In this document: piece by piece, positions 1 through 7,597 of the stretch
How the letters are laid out: every line of letters starts with the position of its first letter
How positions within the stretch are numbered: position 1 is the stretch's first letter
Assembly (NCBI GenBank): GCA_963519305.1
Contig: CAUQMS010000001.1
Coordinates: 1 to 64,000 of the forward strand
Direction: 5' to 3'
Length of the DNA stretch: 64,000 bases
From: Ewingella sp963519305
GTDB lineage: Bacteria > Pseudomonadota > Gammaproteobacteria > Enterobacterales > Enterobacteriaceae
Notes under the pieces: generated by a model
Databases searched by the model: none
What the model was told of the DNA's origin: nothing
Seen by the model: only the letters and a program-made list of their open reading frames with translations
Translations under genes and position numbers: made by a program

Positions 1-52
1 TTGAACCGTTGGTGATGATGAAAAGTGGATCACTTTTAACCCGTTGTTGACA
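1..52. mobile_element. Possible terminal fragment of an insertion sequence
   Basis: The integrase homology to the right stops abruptly near position 52. Read on the minus strand, the joined DNA begins TGTCAACAACGGG and contains an imperfect palindrome, AAAAGTGATCCACTTTT (21-37). A TG terminus with internal repeats of this kind is reminiscent of IS21-family ends, but no transposase is visible because the window starts here. This is inference from a junction and a remembered terminal pattern; it could equally be island DNA joined by a deletion. Confidence 0.3.
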
Positions 53-254
53 GAGAAAGAGCAGGGTAAGCGCCGAGGCTGATCATGGTGCGTTTTGATG
101 TGTTAGGTACCTGATAGCGGAAACGCCAAATTTTCTTGCCGGTGGTTTTGACCAGGAGAAAGAGTCCGTCACCGTCATGCAAGGTGAGGTCTTTATCGGT
201 GGCTTTGGCTTTTTGTACTTCGGTGTGGGTGAGGGGGCGTGTAGTCCGCGCCAT
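36..254 (-). pseudogene. Truncated P4-type tyrosine integrase (N-terminal fragment)
   Basis: Only about 70 residues remain. They match the N-terminal DUF4102-type arm-binding domain of P4/CP4-57 integrases: an opening MARTTRPLT, then LHDGDGLFLLV and WRFRY, ending at LGAYPALSL. The reading frame then meets foreign bases and stops, so the core-binding and catalytic domains are missing. The start is the ATG at 254, with GGAAG upstream. The fragment is oriented like ssrA and lies just beyond its original terminator, where an ssrA-targeting island such as CP4-57 keeps its integrase. It is best read as a relic of an earlier occupant of the same site, inactive on its own. Confidence 0.75.
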
Positions 255-270
255 GCAAGGATCTTCCCTA

Positions 271-324
271 ATTGGTATACGTTTATTGGTATATATATTA
301 GCGTATACCAATTCGTATACCAAT
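271..324. repeat. Four 11-bp repeats upstream of the integrase relic
   Basis: Two direct copies of an ATTGGTATA-type element (271-281 and 285-295) are followed by two copies in inverted orientation, CGTATACCAAT (302-312 and 314-324). They lie 17-70 bp upstream of the relic integrase start, between it and the attachment site. Arm-type integrase sites or an integrase autoregulatory operator fit this position. The repeats are seen directly; the function is inference. Confidence 0.55.
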
Positions 325-367
325 AGACTCCGGTTTCAGGCGGATCTCCTCGGACTACTACAGACAC

Positions 368-403
368 AAAAAAGCCCGCAAACCTAGGAGGGATGCGGGC
401 TTT
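368..403 (-). terminator. Original ssrA terminator, displaced by the prophage
   Basis: On the minus strand the sequence forms GCCCGCA...TGCGGGC followed by six T residues, a textbook intrinsic terminator. Hairpin and flanks resemble the DNA just after ssrA in E. coli, where a GCCCGCA stem is also followed by a T run. Here it sits next to the left attachment copy, about 30 kb from the intact ssrA, because the prophage inserted between gene and terminator. Confidence 0.75.
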
Positions 404-445
404 CAGGACTTCTCCGGACTTATCTGGTAATAACCGGATCATAAT

Positions 446-491
446 TTGGTGGAGCTGGGGGGATTTGAACCCCCGTCCGAAATTACTACAC
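446..491. repeat. Prophage attachment site, distal copy (46-bp direct repeat)
   Basis: These 46 bases are identical to 30107-30152, which is the 3' end of ssrA including the encoded CCA and the T-arm. Beyond base 491 the two copies diverge. The phage integrase gene starts its 3' end 87 bp to the right. This is the standard signature of site-specific integration by a tyrosine recombinase into the tmRNA gene. Confidence 0.93.
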
Positions 492-577
492 TATAACCGC
501 CACCCTTTAAAAACAGCTACATGCCCGTAAACACTGCGTTCGGGCTAACAGTGAGTGACAGACTTTTACACTGGTTA

Positions 578-1624
578 TTACCCTGGCTGGACACTTTGTG
601 GATCACGGCTGGTATTAAGTAGTGTGAGAGGATTTTTGGTAATAGCGTCTTCTAAATGGCTTGGCGCAAAGTGTGCATAAACCATTGTTTGCTTAATATC
701 GACGTGGCCTAGAATATCCCGTAGCACTATAATACTGCCACCGCTCATCATAAACTGACTTGCGAAAGTGTGGCGCAGAACGTGTGAGCATTGGCCTTCC
801 GGTAGTTCAATACCAGCTCTTTTTACTGCGCCCTCAAACGATTTTCGACACGGGCTAAAAAGCGGTCCTCGTTTTTTAGGTATCTCGTCGTAAAGTTCCT
901 GTGATATCGGGATGGTTCTATTTTTCCTGCCCTTAGTTTTTATGAACGTTATGCGGTTAGGGGTTACTTGGCTTCCTTTTAGAGATTCAGCCTCACCCCA
1001 ACGAGCACCAGTAGACAGACAAATCTTCACGATTATTGCCAAGTAAGGGTTTCGTGAGTTTGAACATACATCAAGCAACCGCCGAATTTCGATTGTATAT
1101 AGAAAAGCCAGTTCTTGCTCATCAATCTTGAATCGATTGATGCCATCTAATGGGTGGGGGTGAGTCCAATGGCCAAGCTCTTTTAATTTACCGAAAACAG
1201 CAGAAAGGTTGCTTTGTTCAAGGTTTACTGTACGAGGCTTAACGGCCATTTTCCTGCCATTAATATCTGGTAGTTCACCTTTTAGCCGCTGTTCGCGGTA
1301 CGTACTAAAATCAGACACCGTAAGACTTGTTGCAATTGGGTCACCAAGGCCAAGACAGATTGCATCCAATTTTGCTTTTAAGCGCTTGGATGAATTCAGC
1401 GTTCTGCCATAGAGGTTGTGCCAAAGTTCGATAAGGTCGGATAATTTACGATTATCTTCTTTCTCACCTAGCCACGGCTTATCAACCATTTCGCTCAGAA
1501 TGTGTTTTTCATATGCGAGCGCCTCGCCCTTTGTGATGAATTTTTTACGAACACGTTTCCCATCAACGCCATTCGGGCGTAGATCGCATAACCATTCACC
1601 AGAGTCTAATTTTCTTACCGTCAT
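578..1624 (-). CDS. int: Prophage tyrosine integrase
   Basis: This site-specific recombinase should integrate and excise the prophage at ssrA. Its 348 residues carry the full catalytic set: Arg208 in TGARWGE, a lysine near 229-231, His281 and Arg284 in HVLRHTF, His307 in LGH and the nucleophile Tyr316. The N-terminal part, with the opening MTVRKLDSGEWLCDLRP, matches P2/186-family integrases. The gene ends 87 bp from the attachment site and its ATG overlaps the stop region of the repressor gene by one base, so cI and int are probably co-transcribed as from the 186 lysogenic promoter pL. Confidence 0.93.
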   Translation of the reverse strand: MTVRKLDSGEWLCDLRPNGVDGKRVRKKFITKGEALAYEKHILSEMVDKPWLGEKEDNRKLSDLIELWHNLYGRTLNSSKRLKAKLDAICLGLGDPIATSLTVSDFSTYREQRLKGELPDINGRKMAVKPRTVNLEQSNLSAVFGKLKELGHWTHPHPLDGINRFKIDEQELAFLYTIEIRRLLDVCSNSRNPYLAIIVKICLSTGARWGEAESLKGSQVTPNRITFIKTKGRKNRTIPISQELYDEIPKKRGPLFSPCRKSFEGAVKRAGIELPEGQCSHVLRHTFASQFMMSGGSIIVLRDILGHVDIKQTMVYAHFAPSHLEDAITKNPLTLLNTSRDPQSVQPG

Positions 1625-2199
1625 TACTCTTTTACCAAATACGTCGCAACAACTTTGCCCAAAGAACGCACATCCTTTAGGTCCCCATCGATCGGGTATT
1701 TACCTGTATCAATGCGAACTTTCTCGCCTGGCAGCAACATCAAATCTCTAATACTGATATTGCCAGTAAATTCAATTAGCCATTTTCCATCTTTAATTGG
1801 TTGTTCGCCTACATCTACAAAATAAGTAACGCCGCCATCCTTAATTACGTTAAGGGTCCCTATATGGGCAGGCAGCATTACTTTGTCAAAAATGACTGAG
1901 GACGTGTTTAGAAGCTTGCCATCTGAAAGTTTGAAGGATGGGATCTTGACTGTATCCGCTTCAACGTTGTTAAAGCAGTTCCCTTCTCCAAAGGAAAGCC
2001 ACTGGATAGATGCCCCTGTTTCTAATGCGCAACGCAAGACGATATCAGCGGGAAAATTATCTCTGATAATCCGATTTCCCAGTGAGCCATTGCTGATCCC
2101 TAGATGCTGTGCAAGTTGCAGCCTGGAAGTAAATCCATATGCCTCACATATCCTCTCAATTGCGGGACGTGCTCCAGTTTCCAAATTCATGAAATTCAC
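1624..2199 (-). CDS. cI: Prophage CI repressor (186 CI-like)
   Basis: The 191-residue protein resembles phage 186 CI. The N-terminal helix-turn-helix domain (about residues 10-60) contains ICEAYGFTSRLQLAQHLGI and the conserved CALETGASIQWL segment. The C-terminal half should mediate oligomerisation. By analogy it holds the early rightward promoter silent and maintains lysogeny. It is divergent from apl, with the presumed operators in the 143-bp gap between them, and lies immediately upstream of int. Unlike lambda CI, the 186 family is inactivated by an SOS-induced antirepressor rather than by RecA-stimulated self-cleavage, which fits the LexA-boxed genes elsewhere in this prophage. Confidence 0.88.
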   Translation of the reverse strand: MNFMNLETGARPAIERICEAYGFTSRLQLAQHLGISNGSLGNRIIRDNFPADIVLRCALETGASIQWLSFGEGNCFNNVEADTVKIPSFKLSDGKLLNTSSVIFDKVMLPAHIGTLNVIKDGGVTYFVDVGEQPIKDGKWLIEFTGNISIRDLMLLPGEKVRIDTGKYPIDGDLKDVRSLGKVVATYLVKE

Positions 2200-2201
2200 C
2201 T

Positions 2202-2260
2202 TTGTAGAATAACAACCATTGACATTCTACAAGTAAGAACATAGCATCCCGTTATGTTCT
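2202..2260. promoter_or_regulatory. Lysogeny-switch operator region with two inverted repeats
   Basis: Two perfect inverted repeats sit between divergent cI and apl: TTGTAGAAT (2202-2210) with ATTCTACAA (2224-2232), and AGAACATA (2236-2243) with TATGTTCT (2253-2260). A third, GTAGTG-N6-CACTAC (2304-2321), lies closer to apl. 186 CI is known to recognise two different classes of operator, so two unlike repeats side by side are plausible CI or Apl sites. Assignment is inference. Confidence 0.6.
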
Positions 2261-2342
2261 CCTTTGGTTAATCAATGGGGCGATTAAAAGACAATAGTTA
2301 ACAGTAGTGTGCAAGCACTACCCGAACAGAGGATTTTGCCCT

Positions 2343-2528
2343 ATGCAGCAGGCTAATACAAACATCAGCGAAACGCGCTGGCTCCCTTTAAAAACGTTTT
2401 GTGAACGTGCTGGCATCCCGCTTCGCCGGGGAAGGTATTACGTAAGTGCAGGTAAATTAACAATTAAACCAAAAGAAAAGCGAAACGAAAGGGTTTACGT
2501 CGATTGGTTTGCTTGGAACAACGGCTAA
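2343..2528 (+). CDS. Apl/Cox-like excisionase and regulator
   Basis: This 61-residue protein is the first gene rightward from the lysogeny switch, the place of apl in 186 and cox in P2. It has a winged-helix, MerR-like excisionase look (WLPLKTFCERAGIPLRRGRYYVS) and the C-terminal DWFAWNNG motif shared with Cox proteins. The family both represses the lysogenic promoter and directs excision with the integrase. I chose the ATG at 2343 because AGAGG lies about 10 bases upstream; an in-frame ATG at 2307 has no convincing ribosome binding site. Confidence 0.75.
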   Translation: MQQANTNISETRWLPLKTFCERAGIPLRRGRYYVSAGKLTIKPKEKRNERVYVDWFAWNNG

Positions 2529-2586
2529 ATAAATAAACTATTCGTGAACCATGAACACATTCTGTGTGCATAGCGGGGCAACAACA

Positions 2587-3096
2587 ATGTTTGATTATCA
2601 GACCTCTATACATCCGCATTTAGATACAGCTTGCCGCCGTTTTTCACTGGCGCACAACCTGACCGAAGTCGCCGAGAAAGTCGGTATGACTGCCCAGGTT
2701 CTGCGAAACAAGCTGAATCCAATGCAACCGCACCGCTTAACACTGGTGGAGCTGATCGTCATTACCGATCACACCGATGATTCCACGCTTTTGGATGGTC
2801 TGCTGGCACAGCTTAAGTGTTTGCCCGCTGTTCCGATGAATGAAGCCCAGCCTGACAACTTATCTATGCACACACTGAGTGCCACGGCCGCAATCGGCGT
2901 TATCGCCGGTGAAGCCATATCCACTGCGCCTATGACGCAGACACGTAGAAACGCCATTTTAGACCGAGCCAATCAGGCGATCCGCGATCTGTCCTTGCTC
3001 GTTGTGTCCGTTGAATCGCGTTTTCATACCGCCCCAGCATTAACCAGCGCCATGGATGTATTAGGTGCGTTAGGTGTCATGCCGGGTCTGAACTGA
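2587..3096 (+). CDS. cII: CII-like phage regulator (Phage_CP76 family)
   Basis: The 169-residue protein corresponds to 186 CII, an activator needed to establish lysogeny. The segment LAHNLTEVAEKVGMTAQVLRNKLNP is characteristic of the family's helix-turn-helix, and the alanine-rich C-terminal half is typical. I preferred the ATG at 2587 (MFDYQTSIHPHLD), the usual start in homologues, with GGGG upstream; an in-frame ATG at 2551 would add 12 residues. It follows apl and precedes the early genes, as in 186. Confidence 0.82.
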   Translation: MFDYQTSIHPHLDTACRRFSLAHNLTEVAEKVGMTAQVLRNKLNPMQPHRLTLVELIVITDHTDDSTLLDGLLAQLKCLPAVPMNEAQPDNLSMHTLSATAAIGVIAGEAISTAPMTQTRRNAILDRANQAIRDLSLLVVSVESRFHTAPALTSAMDVLGALGVMPGLN

Positions 3097-3105
3097 GGTA
3101 ATCCG

Positions 3106-3339
3106 ATGCAAGTCTTCACACGACTTTTACAGAAGCAATCCCCGTCTATCCAGCTGCCAAGCCATGGCCACGGCTGGTTAGAGTTGCCGAACGGTCAGCG
3201 CTGGCAGCCTGCTGCCAGCAAAGTGCAGTTTCTAAGTGGCTGCGGTTCTCCGGCAGTGAACACAACACGCCGCCCCTGGTGGTTTCGCATGATGGGATTA
3301 AGGGGGGGAGCGTGGATACACAAACACCTAAATGGATAG
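3106..3339 (+). CDS. Fil-like small early phage protein (DUF2724 type)
   Basis: A 77-residue ORF starts 9 bases after cII behind a good GAGGTAA. The block SHGHGWLELPNGQRWQPA resembles the core of the 186 Fil (filamentation) family, whose members delay host cell division when expressed. The C-terminal part is not recognisable. The gene overlaps the next one in another frame. Family assignment is from a short motif and position only. Confidence 0.55.
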   Translation: MQVFTRLLQKQSPSIQLPSHGHGWLELPNGQRWQPAASKVQFLSGCGSPAVNTTRRPWWFRMMGLRGGAWIHKHLNG

Positions 3340-3638
3340 CTGAGGCCCGCAAGATGATTTCCGGGTGTGATAGCCGGGTAAAACATTACTGGAACAATGT
3401 CGATGAGGAAGACCGGCGTTACCTCTGCTTCCTGGCAGGACTCAAACAACGCCATATCGAATGTGCCTGGGATGAGTTGACCGAAGCCGAAAGGGTTTCT
3501 TTATGGGGCGCGGTGTTGAAGGTTCGGCGGTTGCAGAAAAGCACTAACTACTTCACCCCGGAGGATTTCAAAGGCGCAGGAGCTTGCAGAGTAGCCCGCC
3601 GAGAAGTTGAACAAGACACAAATAATTCAATGCACTGA
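3312..3638 (+). CDS. Hypothetical early prophage protein
   Basis: I do not recognise this protein. The GTG at 3312 is preferred because GGGGGGAG precedes it by about 6 bases; it gives a 108-residue product beginning MDTQTPKWIAEARKMISG. An ATG at 3279 is possible without a ribosome binding site. It has the look of a small folded soluble protein (DEEDRRYLCFLAGL, DELTEAERVSLWGAVLKVRRL) and no membrane segment. It overlaps the previous gene by 28 bases and stops 7 bases before the next start, so all are in one early transcript. Confidence 0.65.
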   Translation: MDTQTPKWIAEARKMISGCDSRVKHYWNNVDEEDRRYLCFLAGLKQRHIECAWDELTEAERVSLWGAVLKVRRLQKSTNYFTPEDFKGAGACRVARREVEQDTNNSMH

Positions 3639-3645
3639 GGCAAGT

Positions 3646-4059
3646 ATGAAAATGATTATGGTAGAGAAAGCAGGGCTTAAGGAAGATTTCATAGCCTGGA
3701 ATGTTGCGCCGAATTATGCCCGTATTTTCCTGGATAAGTGCCAGGAATTCGACGGTTTGATCGCGCTGTCACCGCAAATGTTTAATGATTCGATGCATCT
3801 TGATAATCCGCACCAGTGGTTTGCAGTGAGCTGCGCATTTTGGTGCCGTGTTTATCGTGAGGCCGAAACCAGTAAAGGCCAGCTTGAAGCACTTGCGTCT
3901 ATCCGCGCCACTTATTACCTGGCCAATTTTCTTGGCCAGGGTTCCATCACGGTGTTGATCGCCCGTTGGTGGGATTGCGCCAAGCAGCTGCACGGCCTGC
4001 ATTCGTTGAATGTGTCCCCCGTTGCCCGTCAAAGAATCGAAGTTAAGCACTTTCATTAA
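3646..4059 (+). CDS. Hypothetical early prophage protein
   Basis: Not recognised. The ATG at 3646 is preceded by TGAGGCAAGT, giving 137 residues; an upstream in-frame ATG at 3607 overlaps the previous gene and lacks a site. The protein is mixed in composition with tryptophan- and cysteine-containing helices (NPHQWFAVSCAFWCRVYREAE, LIARWWDCAKQL). No catalytic motif is evident. It lies in the 186-like early operon between cII and dam, a place where P2-like phages keep variable small genes, some of which act on host or phage replication. Confidence 0.65.
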   Translation: MKMIMVEKAGLKEDFIAWNVAPNYARIFLDKCQEFDGLIALSPQMFNDSMHLDNPHQWFAVSCAFWCRVYREAETSKGQLEALASIRATYYLANFLGQGSITVLIARWWDCAKQLHGLHSLNVSPVARQRIEVKHFH

Positions 4060-4136
4060 GTAACCAACTGCTAAGAATTCCCACGGCTTCCCCTTGGTGG
4101 CCGGGGTTTCTTGCTGCCTAAAATCGGAGTTTTACC

Positions 4137-4406
4137 ATGCAAATGAAACGTAATGATCGCCAGAAACGAACCTCTTACTTAGACGCTTTCGCTGCGGAAG
4201 CGCCTGAGTGTTGTAGCCCTGTTATGGCCTTGCTTAAAGGCGCACGCGCTGAAGCAATGGATGATGCCGCCGTGAAATTTTCGGGCCATTTGGATCGCAT
4301 GGCCACTCATGTGGTCAACGAAGGATTGAGCGCCACCGAGATTGTGGAGCTTATGCGGCAGGAGTCTGAGCATCTGGGTCGTGTTGGTCGTGGGGCTGCA
4401 TTATGA
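4137..4406 (+). CDS. DUF2732-like early phage protein
   Basis: The 89-residue protein resembles the small DUF2732 family of P2/186-like phages: LLKGARAEAMDDAAVKFSGHLDRMATHVVNEGLSATEIVELMRQE follows the family's pattern of an alanine-rich helix and an (L/A)THI-type block. The function of the family is unknown. It starts 77 bases after the previous gene and its stop overlaps the dam start by four bases (ATGA), so the two are translationally coupled. A second ATG at 4143 is also possible. Confidence 0.65.
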   Translation: MQMKRNDRQKRTSYLDAFAAEAPECCSPVMALLKGARAEAMDDAAVKFSGHLDRMATHVVNEGLSATEIVELMRQESEHLGRVGRGAAL

Positions 4407-5296
4407 AAACAGTTCTGAAATGGGCCGGTTCAAAGGTTCGCATTATTGAGAAGCTTAAGCGTCACCTGCCCGCTGGCCAGCGCCTGGTTGAGCCGTTCGC
4501 AGGTTCCTGCGCGGTGATGATGAACACTGATTATCCCGAATACCTTATTGCGGATATCAATCCAGATCTTATCTATCTCTATAAGGCCATAGCGCTGGAC
4601 GCCGAGCAGCTCATTACGGATGCCAAGCGTTGGTTTGAGGTGGGCAATACCTCCGAAAAATACTATTCCTTGCGAGCGGATTTTAACATTAGCTCAGATT
4701 GGTATTGGCGGGCCACGCTCTTTCTCTATCTGAACCGTCACTGTTATAACGGCCTGTGCCGTTACAACCAATCAGGTGGATTTAACGTGCCTTTCGGTAA
4801 ATATAAAGCCCCGTACTTTCCAGAGGATGAGATCCGTGCTTTTGCTGAGAAAGCAAAGAAAGCCACGTTTGTTTGTTGTTCATATGCCGAAGCGCTGGCC
4901 ATGGTTCGTTCTGGTGATGTGGTGTATTGCGATCCGCCATACCTGCCAGCCAGCAAAAGTGCGGATTTCTCTTCCTATCATTCCGGCCCGTTCGGAATGG
5001 CCGAGCATTCCGGTCTGGCCGTCCATTTAAAGCGCCTGGCCGCCCGCAGTTTTCCGGTGATCGTTTCTAACTGTGAGACGCCGGACACGCTGAGTCTTTA
5101 CCGCGATTTCAACATCACCAAAATCACCGCCCCCCGCTCAATTGGTGCATCGGCCGGCAGCATTAAATCCGCCCCTGAAATCATCGCCAAGCTGGTGCCA
5201 GCCAATCCGCAGTATTTGCCGCCAGTGCCTGGTGTGGACTCGTCCCTGGTTGAAGGTATGCCTGTCCGTGAAGAGGAAAAAGATTATGAATACTGA
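4403..5296 (+). CDS. dam: Phage DNA adenine methyltransferase (Dam, D12 class)
   Basis: The enzyme should methylate adenine N6, most likely in GATC, using S-adenosylmethionine. Class-D12 motifs are clear: KWAGSK at residues 6-11, the SAM-binding PFAGS at 31-35 and the catalytic DPPY at 177-180. At 297 residues it is slightly longer than host Dam (278 in E. coli). It sits between the early regulators and gene A. A phage-borne Dam may protect phage DNA from host restriction or tune replication and expression timing; that role is inference. Confidence 0.9.
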   Translation: MKTVLKWAGSKVRIIEKLKRHLPAGQRLVEPFAGSCAVMMNTDYPEYLIADINPDLIYLYKAIALDAEQLITDAKRWFEVGNTSEKYYSLRADFNISSDWYWRATLFLYLNRHCYNGLCRYNQSGGFNVPFGKYKAPYFPEDEIRAFAEKAKKATFVCCSYAEALAMVRSGDVVYCDPPYLPASKSADFSSYHSGPFGMAEHSGLAVHLKRLAARSFPVIVSNCETPDTLSLYRDFNITKITAPRSIGASAGSIKSAPEIIAKLVPANPQYLPPVPGVDSSLVEGMPVREEEKDYEY

Positions 5297-5333
5297 GGAA
5301 GTAAAAGAGATTATTTCCGATGGTGATTTTTAA
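5286..5333 (+). CDS. 15-codon ORF probably coupling translation into gene A
   Basis: A tiny ORF (MNTEEVKEIISDGDF) overlaps the end of dam, stops at 5333, and gene A begins two bases later at 5336. AGAGGAAA sits 7 bases before the tiny ORF, whereas the bases before gene A contain no Shine-Dalgarno sequence. Ribosomes finishing this ORF could therefore reinitiate on gene A. Too short to call a protein with confidence; coupling is inferred from spacing. Confidence 0.35.
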   Translation: MNTEEVKEIISDGDF

Positions 5334-5335
5334 TC

Positions 5336-7483
5336 ATGGCTGAATTTAACGGCCAGCACCATGAGGCGCGTGCGAGACAGCAAGAGTTCTTTGGCCCCCG
5401 CGCCCCGAGTGACATTAGCCTGACCGAGCGCAAGTTATGGCACCTGAATGAAACCGATCACGCCTGGCGTGCTAAATATCTGGCAGGGATGCCGGATTAT
5501 TTGGCGCGTTATTTTGGCCAGCGTTATACAAAATTAATGGAGGCAGGCCCACAGGGCCGCCGCCGTGCTAATACGTTTTTACGCACTACGGTAGGTAAAA
5601 ACGTATTGCCACGTCTGCGAAAGGTGCGTGCACAGTACACAACGGATTTCCAGGGTGCGGGCGGTGTACATATCCCGTTCCTGAAAGATTTAGAAAAACT
5701 CCCTACCTACGGCCGTGATGAAGTGCACAACCTGGCGCACGTAGTTGCTGATTTTATGGCTGAATCCTTCAATGATTTCACTCGCACGGCTTTCCCGGAA
5801 GATTCCAAATCCCACGAAGAATTAGAATGGCGCACGACAGCTGCTTACCGTCATTTGGCTGAGTTGGTGAAGCAATTTAATATCACGCCGCCTTATTGGC
5901 AGTCCTTCAACGCGGGCAACAATTTCACCGTGCGAAATGCTGAGTCTGGTTTGCTGCGGATGATGGCACCGGAATGGTGGCGCGGTAAGTTGAAACGAAG
6001 CCGTGATCTGTTGCGTGAACATATGGCCATTGCCGTTGGTCAGGTGCAAAAGGCGGCATCGGCTTACGTCAGCCGTTCCACTCAAGGGGAATGGGTGGAG
6101 CAAAAGAAACGTAACCGAGAGTTTTTTAAATCATGCGATTTGGAAAATCAGGAAACGGGGGAACGTTTTTCCCTGGCTGACAGGGTGGACGGCAGCAACG
6201 CCAACCCGGCAAAACGCCGCTGTGAACTGATGGTGCGTATGCGCGGGTTTGAAGACCTGGCCACGGAAATGGGCATGGCGGGGGAGTTTTATACCATCAC
6301 CGCGCCGTCCAGTTATCACGCCGTGCACAGCGGCGGCGGGTTCGTTTCTCAGTGGAATGCCGCCAGCCCACGCCAGACACAAAAATACCTTTGCGGTGTA
6401 TGGGCCAAGGCCCGTGCGGCGTTTTCGCGTGCCGGTATCAGCGTGTTTGGTTTCCGCGTCGTCGAACCACACCATGACGGGACGCCGCACTGGCATATGC
6501 TGCTATTTATGCGGCCCTCTGATGTTGAACAGGTGCGCGATATTCTTTGCTATTACGCCCGCCTGGAGGATTCCGAGGAACTGCAATCAGCTAACGCGCT
6601 TAAGGCGCGTTTTCACGTTGAGCCAATCGATCCGGAGAAGGGCAGCGCAACGGGTTACATCGCAAAATACATTTCCAAAAACATCGACGGGTTCGCCTTG
6701 GACGGTGAGGCGGACGATGAAACGGGTGAGAACATGAAAGACATGGCCAAAGCGGTTTCAGCCTGGGCCAGCCGTTGGCGTATCCGTCAGTTTCAGCAGA
6801 TTGGCGGTGCGCCGGTCACTGTCTGGCGGGAGCTGCGCCGGATGGGTGACTCAACTCTTGAAAACAAAACTATGGACGCCGTGCTGGCTGCGGCCGATGT
6901 GGGTTGCTGGGCGTCTTACACCCAGGCCCAGGGCGGTGCATTGGTGAAGCGCCGGGATCTGGTTGTGCGACTGATGTATGAAATTACTGAGTGCGGCAAT
7001 GAGTATGCCGAGGACGTGCAGCGCGTGCAGGGTATTTATTCCCCGCTCTTTGGCCGTAGTTCCGAAGTAGAAACACGCTTGGTTAAGTGGGCGATTGTTC
7101 CGAAGTTGGCAGCCAGCGAAGCGGCTGCTGCTTTTTCTGGCGGCCCCGCCGCCCCTTGGAGTTCTGTCAATAACTGTACTCAAAGTACGATCACCGAGTT
7201 GAAAAAGGGGTTGGGTATTCAGCACCAAGATGGGGATCAGATGGCCAAAGCGCTGCTGAGGGGCAATATTGTGCGCCTGGATGATGAAACCGAGATGGTT
7301 TTGCGGGATGGAGAAGTGAGACTCAGGCCAAGGCAGCAGTATTGCCGGTCATGTGGTGACCTCTTAAAACCGGGGACATCTTCTTTCGATATGGAAGGGT
7401 GTTGTCTTGCCTGCGAAGAGGGTGGAAAGCATAAAAACTGTGCATCTAAGCGGGATTTAGATAACGCATTCAGCATATTATGA
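5336..7483 (+). CDS. A: Replication initiator gpA (rolling-circle HUH endonuclease)
   Basis: This 715-residue protein matches P2/186 gpA, which nicks the phage origin and stays covalently linked to the 5' end to start rolling-circle replication. The HUH motif is PHWHML (His385 and His387). The two-tyrosine motif YIAKYISKN places the catalytic tyrosines at 441 and 445, much as in P2. A cysteine-rich C-terminus (CRSCG...CCLACEEG...C, about residues 660-700) may bind zinc. In P2 the origin lies within gene A. The start at 5336 lacks a clear ribosome binding site (see the preceding micro-ORF). Confidence 0.93.
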   Translation: MAEFNGQHHEARARQQEFFGPRAPSDISLTERKLWHLNETDHAWRAKYLAGMPDYLARYFGQRYTKLMEAGPQGRRRANTFLRTTVGKNVLPRLRKVRAQYTTDFQGAGGVHIPFLKDLEKLPTYGRDEVHNLAHVVADFMAESFNDFTRTAFPEDSKSHEELEWRTTAAYRHLAELVKQFNITPPYWQSFNAGNNFTVRNAESGLLRMMAPEWWRGKLKRSRDLLREHMAIAVGQVQKAASAYVSRSTQGEWVEQKKRNREFFKSCDLENQETGERFSLADRVDGSNANPAKRRCELMVRMRGFEDLATEMGMAGEFYTITAPSSYHAVHSGGGFVSQWNAASPRQTQKYLCGVWAKARAAFSRAGISVFGFRVVEPHHDGTPHWHMLLFMRPSDVEQVRDILCYYARLEDSEELQSANALKARFHVEPIDPEKGSATGYIAKYISKNIDGFALDGEADDETGENMKDMAKAVSAWASRWRIRQFQQIGGAPVTVWRELRRMGDSTLENKTMDAVLAAADVGCWASYTQAQGGALVKRRDLVVRLMYEITECGNEYAEDVQRVQGIYSPLFGRSSEVETRLVKWAIVPKLAASEAAAAFSGGPAAPWSSVNNCTQSTITELKKGLGIQHQDGDQMAKALLRGNIVRLDDETEMVLRDGEVRLRPRQQYCRSCGDLLKPGTSSFDMEGCCLACEEGGKHKNCASKRDLDNAFSIL

Positions 7484-7552
7484 ATATAGGATAAGTCGTT
7501 AATTTAAAAAAAGCATGCGCGTTGTGCTTTCATCAAAGCTAACAATATTGTA

Positions 7553-7568
7553 CTGTACATGCATACAG
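7553..7568. promoter_or_regulatory. LexA (SOS) box
   Basis: CTGTACATGCATACAG is a perfect CTG-N10-CAG SOS box with an AT-rich centre, 30 bp upstream of the GTG start at 7598. LexA bound here would repress the small gene until DNA damage. In phage 186 the antirepressor gene tum is controlled in the same way. Confidence 0.85.
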
Positions 7569-7597
7569 TAACGATTATGTAAGGGAGGGAGGATTCT

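Noticed and set aside
6131..6496. Antisense 121-codon ORF inside gene A
   Set aside because: It lies fully within the conserved gpA coding region and has no independent signals.
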